From Methanobacterium sp. (GTDB lineage Archaea; Methanobacteriota; Methanobacteria; Methanobacteriales; Methanobacteriaceae), in assembly GCA_030539815.1 (NCBI GenBank), contig JAUNXM010000143.1:1-5101 (forward strand): a stretch of 5,101 nucleotides of DNA, given 5' to 3'. The notes under the pieces are model-generated. The model made no database searches. It saw only the letters and a list, made by a program, of their open reading frames with translations, and was not told where the DNA came from. Shown here one piece after another: positions 1-5,101 of this stretch. Within the stretch, counting starts at the first letter, position 1; each line of letters starts with the position of its first letter. The translations under genes were made by a program, and so were the position numbers.

Positions 1-2
1 AT

Positions 3-434
3 ATCTTTAGAACAGATAAAATAGGTCGTCGTCTGGTGGCATCATGTGTAGCAGGAGAAATGCATGAAATGGGGGTTCGCATGGTAGCGGATATCTTTGA
101 GATGGAAGGATGGGACACTTACTACTTGGGGGCTAACACTCCTAATGAAAGCATAATTCATACCATAATTGATCTTAAACCAGATATAATTGCTATATCT
201 GCATCTATCCATTATAACATAGCCGCAGTGATGGATTTAATAAAAACAATCAGAAATATACCTGAAATATCTAATATTAAGATAATGGTGGGAGGACGAC
301 CATTCCTCATGGCACCAGAACTTTGGAGGAAGGTAGGAGCCGATGGATGCCCATCTAATGCAATAAAAGCTCTTTCCCTTGCTGATGAATTGATCTCATC
401 CTCAAAAAAATTGGAGGAAGCCCATGTCCAATAA
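3..434 (+). CDS. Cobalamin (B12)-binding domain protein, 3' part of gene
   Basis: The frame is open from the first full codon of the window (position 3) with no stop, so the gene begins upstream; the GTG at 36 lies inside the domain and is not the true start. The 143 visible residues form almost a complete Rossmann-like B12-binding domain. The cobalamin-ligand motif reads E-M-H-E-M-G at visible residues 19-24, with His21 the expected lower axial ligand to cobalt. It is followed by 'GWDTYYLGANTP', a 'PDIIAISAS' strand and loop, and the 'VGGRPF' glycine loop that holds the nucleotide tail. The textbook motif is D-x-H-x-x-G; here Glu replaces Asp, a variant I associate with sensory B12 proteins more than with methyltransferase corrinoid proteins. 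Any N-terminal helical cap or other domain lies outside the window. The stop codon overlaps the next gene by 11 bases, so the two are probably co-translated. The domain assignment is strong; a sensory rather than catalytic role is inferred from the kinase next door. Confidence 0.9.
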   Translation: MFRTDKIGRRLVASCVAGEMHEMGVRMVADIFEMEGWDTYYLGANTPNESIIHTIIDLKPDIIAISASIHYNIAAVMDLIKTIRNIPEISNIKIMVGGRPFLMAPELWRKVGADGCPSNAIKALSLADELISSSKKLEEAHVQ

Positions 435-852
435 ATTTGATTCAACTGAAACCCAGTTACCACCCATCTCTAAAGAGGCACTGGCATCATTTCAAGAGAA
501 CAGGGATGCCATAATTAAGGAAACAGTCTCCCAATCCCTTAAAATTGATCATGAGGTGGAACATCATGGTGAAAAGGCCCCTCAATTATTAACCATAGGT
601 TTGGAATTCACCACTAAAATGCTGGAAGCAGCCATGACTACCGGTGAGGTTGTATTATTGGAGGATGAATTGAAATGGGCCAAGGACCGCTTACCCCATG
701 ATGGAGTGCAGATGGAACACGTTATAAATCGATTTGAGATCTACCGTGGTGTGGTTAATGAAACTTTACCCTCAGATTATGCCAGTGAAATCATAACCTT
801 CATTGACTGGATGATCGACTACCAGCGGGCTTTGATTAGCGAGATTGAATAA
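424..852 (+). CDS. Small all-helical protein of a B12/kinase cassette, function unknown
   Basis: This 142-residue soluble protein has no signal peptide or membrane segment. The ATG start is well supported: GGAGG at 413-417 lies 6 bases upstream, inside the end of the preceding gene. The sequence looks entirely helical, with likely helices near residues 17-38, 52-72, 75-90, 96-113 and 117-140. A histidine cluster (His43, His47, His48) lies in a charged stretch. The segment '[18 protein letters not shown]' (66-83) resembles the helical cap found next to B12-binding domains and also the N-terminal helical sensor modules of RsbR-type proteins. Trp85 and Glu98-His99 recall the Trp/Glu-His signature of the CarH photoreceptor cap, but the spacing is 12 rather than 9 residues. 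I do not recognise a named family with certainty. Its place between a B12-binding protein and a kinase suggests a partner, cap or signal-relay subunit. It could equally be an unrelated helical regulator. Confidence 0.85.
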   Translation: MSNKFDSTETQLPPISKEALASFQENRDAIIKETVSQSLKIDHEVEHHGEKAPQLLTIGLEFTTKMLEAAMTTGEVVLLEDELKWAKDRLPHDGVQMEHVINRFEIYRGVVNETLPSDYASEIITFIDWMIDYQRALISEIE

Positions 853-862
853 TACTTCTTTA

Positions 863-870
863 AGGGGGAA
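863..870 (+). promoter_or_regulatory. Ribosome binding site fixing the kinase start
   Basis: The purine tract AAGGGGGA sits 4 bases before the ATG at 875 (6 bases from its last G). An in-frame TTG at 845 would overlap the preceding gene and would place this tract inside the coding sequence. The site therefore favours 875. Confidence 0.7.
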
Positions 871-874
871 TAAC

Positions 875-1996
875 ATGTCTCAGAGTGCTGTGGAAGCCTT
901 TGGATTAACCTGTGATTTTAACGGAAAAATCATTGAAATCTTATATGATAATCTGGGAATAGTAGATTTTGTTAAACCAGGAATACCATTTCAAAACGTC
1001 CTGGATGAAGGAAGTACACAAAAAGCATCTGATTTCATAAAAAAAATCAAAGACGAGGATGCTGTATACGACTGGGAACTGAATTTAGGATTTAAAGGTG
1101 AATTAATAAATATACATGTATCTGGGTTATTAGTGAACCACAATATTCTGATTTTTGGTGCACAATCCCTTGATGATACATTTAATATTATGGAAGGCAT
1201 GGCAAGGATTAATAATGAACAAACCAACGTCTTAAGGGGTGTTTTTAAATATTTCACAGCCCATCTTCGTGACAAGGAAGCTAAAGAGGGTAAAATATAT
1301 GGGGAGCTGGGGCGACTAAACAATGAACTCACCAATGCACAGCGGGAGTTGACTAAAAAGAACATCCAACTTACCCAGTTAAACCAGCAGAAAGAAATGC
1401 TTATAAAAGAAGTTCATCACAGGGTTAAAAACAATTTAATGATTATATCCAGCCTTTTAAATCTTCAATCAAATTATTTAAAAGATGAAGAATCTAGGGA
1501 AATCTTTAAAGAAAGTCAGAACCGTGCTAAATCCATGGCTTTAATCCACGAACGCCTTTATCGCTCTACAGATCTAAAAAATATTGAGTTCAAGGAATAT
1601 ATAACCACCCTGGCCAATGATCTCTACCGCAACTATGTTAGTGATCCAAACAAAGTCCGTTTACAAATGAACATTGATGATGTCAATATCGATATTAACT
1701 CTGCAATCCCCCTTGGACTGATCTTAAATGAGTTGATCACTAATTCCATGAAACACGCCTTTCCCGATGGAAGGGAGGGTACTATTTCCATATCCTTCGG
1801 GAAAAAAGATGATGGATTCATTTTAAATGTGAGTGATGACGGGGTAGGATTCCCTGCTGGTCTGGATTATACTAAAACTGATTCACTGGGCATGCAACTG
1901 GTATCCAGTTTAACCAGCCAAATAAATGGAACAATAGAACTGGACAGGGACCATGGAACTAAATTTACAATAATTTTTAAAGAAATAGGTTTATAA
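875..1996 (+). CDS. Soluble HisKA_2-type sensor histidine kinase
   Basis: The product is a 373-residue cytosolic kinase with no predicted membrane segment. Residues 1-105 look like a PAS-type sensor fold ('[14 protein letters not shown]' at the start, '[12 protein letters not shown]' at the end). Residues 110-178 are rich in Glu, Lys, Asn and Gln and probably form a coiled-coil signalling helix. The HisKA_2 dimerisation domain follows, with the phospho-acceptor box '[10 protein letters not shown]' at 179-188; His182, the His before Arg, is the likely phosphorylated residue. The HATPase_c domain runs from about 275 to 370, with the N box '[10 protein letters not shown]' (285-294), G1 box 'DDGVGFP' (321-327) and G2 box around 'LGMQLV' (338-343). 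All key residues are present, so the kinase should be active. It starts 22 bases after the helical-protein gene on the same strand, in the same apparent operon as the B12-binding protein. This makes it the probable output of that sensory module. The cognate response regulator is not in the window; the signal sensed is unknown. Confidence 0.93.
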   Translation: MSQSAVEAFGLTCDFNGKIIEILYDNLGIVDFVKPGIPFQNVLDEGSTQKASDFIKKIKDEDAVYDWELNLGFKGELINIHVSGLLVNHNILIFGAQSLDDTFNIMEGMARINNEQTNVLRGVFKYFTAHLRDKEAKEGKIYGELGRLNNELTNAQRELTKKNIQLTQLNQQKEMLIKEVHHRVKNNLMIISSLLNLQSNYLKDEESREIFKESQNRAKSMALIHERLYRSTDLKNIEFKEYITTLANDLYRNYVSDPNKVRLQMNIDDVNIDINSAIPLGLILNELITNSMKHAFPDGREGTISISFGKKDDGFILNVSDDGVGFPAGLDYTKTDSLGMQLVSSLTSQINGTIELDRDHGTKFTIIFKEIGL

Positions 1997-2262
1997 AATA
2001 ATGAATTTGTCCTGGTGATTTTACTTTATGTATATCTGTGAAGAAGTTATAATAGGTGAAAACATTGAATGGTGGTGGAACACTCTCAAATTTAGTAAAA
2101 TAAGGGGATAAATGAATTTAATCACCAAATAAAAATAGAAACGAGCCTTAATTAAAAAATTCCATTCCTTAGGAGATTTAAGGGCGAATAGAAAAACTGG
2201 ATTAATTTGTAAATTCTTTTATTTGATTCAATATTGACATATTGATTAAATTAGATATTTTA

Positions 2263-2621
2263 TTAAGATTTAAGTTTCATATCATTAAGTAATTCTAATA
2301 AAACCACGGCATTGTTATGTTTTTCATCTTTGGCAGCATAAATAAGAGATATATTACCCAATTCTTCTTCAAATTTTTTTATTCGAGATAGTAATTCACT
2401 TTTTTCTTCTAATTCATCTCGATATTTATCTTGAATTCTTCCCAACGATTAGTGTTGTGTCCAAATGATTTTCGAAGTTTACTGGAGGGGGCAATTTCCT
2501 TGAACCATAAGTCTATTTTTAGCTTATCCTTACTCATTCCACGTGGCCAAATCCGGTCAATTAATATCCTAAACCCATCACTTTCTTTAACTTCCTCATA
2601 AGCTCTTTTTATTTGGATCAT
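2263..2621 (-). pseudogene. DUF488 (YeaO-like) gene interrupted by a one-base frameshift
   Basis: The first half reads from ATG at 2621 and carries the DUF488 hallmarks: 'KRAYEE', then 'DRIWPRG' (residues 22-28) and '[15 protein letters not shown]' (39-53). It runs to Phe63 (codon 2435-2433) and soon meets an out-of-frame stop. The second half, in another frame from about 2430, supplies the rest of the family: 'DKYRDELEE' and the C-terminal '[20 protein letters not shown]'. Restoring one base near 2430-2433 gives a continuous 119-residue protein, the usual family length, with the join reading W-E-E-F-(K)-D-K-Y. AGAAAGG at 2628-2634 is a suitable ribosome binding site, 6 bases before the ATG. 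Both halves look undecayed, so the lesion is recent or a sequencing error. No slippery heptamer is visible at the junction, which argues against programmed frameshifting. The biochemical role of DUF488 proteins is not known to me. The gene lies downstream of the adhesin on the same strand but is separated by a terminator. Confidence 0.85.
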
Positions 2622-2683
2622 TAAAAACCTTTCTTTTTAAACAACTTAAATTTCAGTCACACCAATAACTAGTAAATAGCTTA

Positions 2684-2693
2684 TTTAATATAA
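2684..2693 (-). promoter_or_regulatory. Candidate archaeal TATA box for the DUF488 gene
   Basis: On the minus strand the sequence reads TTATATTAAA, close to the archaeal TATA consensus. Transcription starting about 25 bases downstream (near 2660) would leave a leader of roughly 40 bases before the ATG at 2621. The surrounding DNA is very AT-rich, so a chance match is quite possible. Confidence 0.4.
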
Positions 2694-2768
2694 TAATTAC
2701 TGAAAATATTGATCTATTACTAAAGAAATATTGATATTAATAGTTAATTAATACTCATTATTTTTGAA

Positions 2769-2801
2769 TAAAAAAAAAGAGGGAAGGGATTAACATCCCT
2801 T
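2769..2801 (-). terminator. Hairpin plus T-run terminator of the adhesin gene
   Basis: On the minus strand a 7-bp stem (AAGGGAT paired with ATCCCTT, plus-strand positions 2784-2790 and 2795-2801) with a 4-base loop follows directly after the adhesin stop codon. It is followed by a run of eight T residues (complement of 2771-2778). This combination would end the adhesin transcript and isolate it from the DUF488 gene. The T-run alone would be an adequate archaeal terminator. Confidence 0.75.
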
Positions 2802-4943
2802 TTATTTGTTTTTCCGGGTGCTGATGAATCCTCCGAGTACCATTAGGAAACCTATTACTATGCTGGATAGTGGTATCCCGGTGGTTTGCATGGTTATGGT
2901 GTGATCGTTACTGGCAGCATTAACTGTTGTTGCCTTTATAGGGACTGCGGCATACATTGTTTGGGAGTCGAGTTTTGATGATGTTAATGCATAACCTGCT
3001 GCTTCGTCACCACGAAGAATAATGGTTGAAATAACATTTAGTGTTAAAGCCATGGCCATCTTACTACCCACATTACCGAGATTGGTGGTGAAGATCACTT
3101 CAGTCCCGTCTGGTAGATGTCCTAAAGCAGGGTTATGGAATATTCCATCTGAATCATAGGTGAAATCAGCGGTCAATGTTGAAGTACTGCCCTGATTAAT
3201 TGAAGGGGGATTGGCTGTGTATCTCATAACCATCCATGGGTCGTAATTAGCAGATGTTCCAGTAATAATCTCATTGAATTTAGGATTGTTTGATCCCCAC
3301 CAGTTGTATTGTAGATCAGGAATGGATTCTACGTCATTATGCACGGCTCCGGGTGAATTATTCACCATCCGGTTAAAATTGGCAATCATATAACCAAAGT
3401 TACATACTCCACCACCAAGTGGTGCATATTCACCTGGATTGGTGGAGGTGACGGTGTTGAAAACTATGGAATTGTTACAAATAATTAGAACATTCTCATT
3501 GTAGATCCCACCACCAACCGCAAATTGATTGCCATTTATAACGGCCACTGTATTGTATTGGATTGTATTTTTGTCAATAAACAGGTTTCCAGCAAAGGTG
3601 TTGGATATTGCCCCACCACCAATGCGATTTATACTTGAAGTGATGGAGTTGATGGTGTTGTGCTGAAGATAACTACCCTTAATATACAAGTTCCCTCCAT
3701 TTTGTATTCCCCCACCATAAGCACCCACACTGGCATTGGTGTTAATAAAGATGTTATTGTATTGAATTTTGCAATTATTCATGGCCATATCTCCGTTGTT
3801 GAAGATTCCCGCACCATTAGCGATAACATCTTTATCTGCATCTGCAGTGACAGTGTTGTTCTGGATGATACTGTTGTTTATGATGATGATATTATAATTG
3901 AAGATACCTCCACCGTCTGCAGATACAATGTTTAGCTGTGATGTGGCAGCAGCAGTGGCACTGTTACGTTGGATGATTGAATTGTCAATGAGAAGAGTTC
4001 CTCTATTTGATACACCTCCACCTGCAGCAGAGATGTTTACACCTTCACCAGTTGCTGTGGCACTGTTGTTCTGGATGATACAGTTTGCAATGGTCATGGT
4101 GCTTTCTGCATCATTGAATATCCCTCCACCATCAGCTATTGCATTTCCATTTGAACTGGTGGCATTAGCAGCGTTATACTCGATGTTACTGTTGTTGAGA
4201 ACTAATATTCCTTCTAGGTTGCAAATGGCTCCGCCTTCATTGGCAGTGTTTCCCTGGAAGTTACTGTAGTTAATGGTACAATTTCCTAGATAGTTGTATA
4301 CTGCCCCTCCTTGATAGGCACTGTTACTGGTAAATGTGCAATCATTGATAGTAGAAGTCCCGGTATTGGCTATAGCACCCCCATGGGCGTGTGTAGGTGT
4401 ATTTGCTTTGTTAACCGTGAAAATACAACCATTTACGTCCATAATTCCGTACCAGTTCATGATGGCCCCACCGGCATTAGATGCCCGGTTATCGGTGAAA
4501 TCACAATTTTGGACTGTTAAATTACCGCGATTGAGAATCACACTTCCGTAACTTCCCGATCCGTTCTTAAATGTTATTTGTTTTATGTTAACGGTTGCCC
4601 AGGCTTGAATTACGAAGATCTGATTATGTCCTACAGCGTCGATAAGGGTATGGCCTTGTTCGGATCCTGTGATGTTTAAGGATTTATTGACAGTCAATCC
4701 ATAATCACCAGGAGTATTATAAGTGCCTGATAAGAGGTTTATGGTTCCGGTATTATTGTTTGCTGTTTCTAATCCCTTACGGATTGTCTGGTAGGGGTTA
4801 GTGTTACTACCATCACCATCAGTATCGTTTCCCTCCGGTGAAATGTACACATTATCAGGATCAACTGGATCAGCCGCTGCAACCACTCCCATGGTCATGA
4901 GAGACAAAATAACAAATGTTAAGAGTATAATTATTTTTTTTAT
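2802..4943 (-). CDS. Adhesin-like secreted surface protein, right-handed beta-helix with membrane anchor
   Basis: The 713-residue product (numbered from the ATA at 4943-4941) is exported and probably displayed on the cell envelope. Residues 1-24 are a signal peptide: 'KKIIILL' then a hydrophobic core ending 'VVAAAD'. 'VYISPEGND' (32-40) opens the beta-helix, a module shared with pectate-lyase-like and Chlamydia Pmp-type repeats. Twelve G-G-[AG]-type turns, such as GGGIFN, recur from 158 to 515 every 24-36 residues. N-N-S-I-I-Q-type strands, several Cys and many N-x-S/T sequons lie between them. 'YNWWGSNNP' (546-554) closes the helix. An Ig-like domain follows (about 575-685; 'PDGTEVIFTTNLGNVGS'). 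The end is 'TGIPL' (689-693), a hydrophobic span and the basic tail RKNK, a membrane anchor. GGAGGTGA lies 7 bases (from GGAGG) before the ATA. The only upstream in-frame start, TTG at 4973, would put that site inside the gene. The ATG at 4889 would lose most of the signal peptide. A role in adhesion to surfaces or partner cells is the usual inference for this family; the ligand is unknown. Confidence 0.9.
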   Translation of the reverse strand: MKKIIILLTFVILSLMTMGVVAAADPVDPDNVYISPEGNDTDGDGSNTNPYQTIRKGLETANNNTGTINLLSGTYNTPGDYGLTVNKSLNITGSEQGHTLIDAVGHNQIFVIQAWATVNIKQITFKNGSGSYGSVILNRGNLTVQNCDFTDNRASNAGGAIMNWYGIMDVNGCIFTVNKANTPTHAHGGAIANTGTSTINDCTFTSNSAYQGGAVYNYLGNCTINYSNFQGNTANEGGAICNLEGILVLNNSNIEYNAANATSSNGNAIADGGGIFNDAESTMTIANCIIQNNSATATGEGVNISAAGGGVSNRGTLLIDNSIIQRNSATAAATSQLNIVSADGGGIFNYNIIIINNSIIQNNTVTADADKDVIANGAGIFNNGDMAMNNCKIQYNNIFINTNASVGAYGGGIQNGGNLYIKGSYLQHNTINSITSSINRIGGGAISNTFAGNLFIDKNTIQYNTVAVINGNQFAVGGGIYNENVLIICNNSIVFNTVTSTNPGEYAPLGGGVCNFGYMIANFNRMVNNSPGAVHNDVESIPDLQYNWWGSNNPKFNEIITGTSANYDPWMVMRYTANPPSINQGSTSTLTADFTYDSDGIFHNPALGHLPDGTEVIFTTNLGNVGSKMAMALTLNVISTIILRGDEAAGYALTSSKLDSQTMYAAVPIKATTVNAASNDHTITMQTTGIPLSSIVIGFLMVLGGFISTRKNK
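3399..4472 (-). repeat. Twelve-unit degenerate beta-helix repeat within the adhesin
   Basis: The unit begins with a glycine turn: GGAIMN, GGAIAN, GGAVYN, GGAICN, GGGIFN, GGGVSN, GGGIFN, GAGIFN, GGGIQN, GGGAISN, GGGIYN, GGGVCN. Spacing is 24-30 residues for the first four units and 32-36 for the rest, so the later coils carry longer Thr/Asn/Ser-rich loops. At DNA level most units have diverged. The 18-base stretch at 3854-3871 recurs exactly at 4064-4081, 210 bases (70 codons) away and in frame; it encodes the I-I-Q-N-N strand. Confidence 0.85.
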
Positions 4944-4947
4944 CTTT

Positions 4948-4955
4948 TCACCTCC
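4948..4955 (-). promoter_or_regulatory. Strong ribosome binding site that decides the adhesin start
   Basis: On the minus strand the sequence is GGAGGTGA, a full match to the archaeal Shine-Dalgarno consensus. From its GGAGG core, 7 bases separate it from the ATA codon at 4943-4941, the normal spacing for a start codon. No ATG, GTG or TTG in the adhesin frame lies at a usable distance downstream. The site is therefore the main evidence for initiation at ATA, or for a mutated ATG. Confidence 0.8.
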
Positions 4956-5009
4956 TGTCTGTAATAATATCAATTAATTCTACAACTTGAAATATTGTTT
5001 ACATCTAAG

Positions 5010-5019
5010 TATAATATAT
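5010..5019 (-). promoter_or_regulatory. Candidate TATA box for the adhesin gene
   Basis: The minus strand reads ATATATTATA. A start site about 25 bases downstream (near 4987) would give a leader of roughly 45 bases ending in the GGAGGTGA site. The position lies after the stop of the short upstream ORF, so the adhesin would not need that ORF for expression. AT-rich context limits confidence. Confidence 0.45.
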
Positions 5020-5029
5020 GAAAGCATAT

Positions 5030-5074
5030 TCATAACAAAATAGCAAAAGTTAAAAATAATAATATTTTATTCAT
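5030..5074 (-). pseudogene. Relic or leader ORF duplicating the adhesin signal-peptide start
   Basis: An ATG at 5074 is preceded 4 bases away by GGAGG (5079-5083) and opens a 14-residue ORF, MNKILLFLTFAILL, before TGA. Aligned with the adhesin start (I/M-KKIIILLTFVILS), 7 of 13 residues after the initiator are identical and most others are conservative. At DNA level TTAAC-TTTG-TATTTTGT is shared. The resemblance covers the ribosome binding site and the first half of a signal peptide and then ends. The simplest reading is the 5' remnant of a duplicated or deleted secreted-protein gene; a short leader peptide is the alternative. The region upstream of 5101 is not visible. Confidence 0.5.
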
Positions 5075-5101
5075 ACATCCTCCTTGTTTTCTGGAAACAT
5101 A

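Noticed and set aside
845..875. TTG at 845 as the kinase start
   Set aside because: It overlaps the previous gene and lies upstream of the AAGGGGGA site, which fits the ATG at 875 instead.
991..1821. Minus-strand ORFs opposite the kinase gene
   Set aside because: They lie fully inside a well-supported gene and have no recognisable product.
2028..2111. 27-codon ORF on the + strand after the kinase, preceded by a GGTGAT-like site and containing three consecutive Trp codons
   Set aside because: The ribosome-site match is partial, the product resembles nothing I recognise, and short open frames are expected in a 266-base gap. Conservation would be needed to support it.
2013..2127. TGGTGATT at 2013-2020 and AATCACCA at 2120-2127 as arms of a long-range RNA hairpin
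   Set aside because: Only 8 bp with a loop of about 100 bases and no supporting inner structure; likely chance.
2166..2182. CCTTA...TAAGG hairpin as a terminator for the kinase operon
   Set aside because: The stem is only 5 bp and no T-run follows it on the + strand.
2425..2445. Programmed frameshift in the DUF488 gene
   Set aside because: The needed -1 shift has no slippery heptamer, and no downstream stimulatory structure was evident.
2769..2801. CRISPR, tRNA, rRNA or insertion-sequence signals anywhere in the window, prompted by short repeats such as this hairpin
   Set aside because: No regular direct-repeat array, transposase, terminal inverted repeats or cloverleaf was found on either strand; this hairpin is explained as a terminator.
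3660..4551. Several + strand ORFs of 69-123 codons opposite the adhesin
   Set aside because: They are antisense shadows of the repetitive beta-helix coding sequence, with low-complexity Pro/Ser/Ile translations and no family resemblance.

Overview
The window is low-GC DNA that most resembles a mesophilic methanogen of the order Methanobacteriales, probably Methanobacterium or a close relative. The main evidence is the 713-residue secreted adhesin-like protein, whose beta-helix, Asn-Trp-Trp-Gly motif, Ig-like domain and 'TGIPL' membrane tail are typical of that order. Strong GGAGG-type ribosome binding sites, archaeal-style TATA boxes and a cytosolic HisKA_2 histidine kinase fit the same assignment. 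No database search was possible, so genus-level placement is inference.

Positions 1-1996 (+ strand) hold a tight three-gene cassette: the 3' part of a cobalamin-binding domain protein, a small all-helical protein whose start overlaps the first gene, and a soluble PAS-like/HisKA_2/HATPase_c histidine kinase beginning 22 bases after the second. The likely reading is a cobalamin-linked cytosolic sensory pathway in which the first two proteins sense or relay a signal (corrinoid state, light, redox or methyl-group supply are all possible) to the kinase. No response regulator lies in the window.

Positions 1997-2262 are a gene-poor AT-rich gap between convergent transcription units. Positions 2263-2621 (- strand) hold a DUF488 (YeaO-like) gene split by a one-base frameshift; both halves still read as intact family sequence. 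Positions 2622-2801 contain its likely promoter and the terminator of the next gene.

Positions 2802-4943 (- strand) hold the adhesin-like surface protein. It has a signal peptide, a right-handed beta-helix with twelve G-G-[AG]-type turns, an Ig-like domain and a C-terminal membrane anchor. Its ribosome binding site points to an ATA codon as the start, which is either a very rare initiation codon or a mutated ATG. Just upstream (5030-5083) is a second ribosome binding site followed by a 14-codon ORF. That ORF closely matches the start of the adhesin's signal peptide and then stops, so it looks like a relic of a duplicated secreted-protein gene. Two adjacent minus-strand loci therefore carry small lesions, which suggests either recent decay or assembly and sequencing errors.
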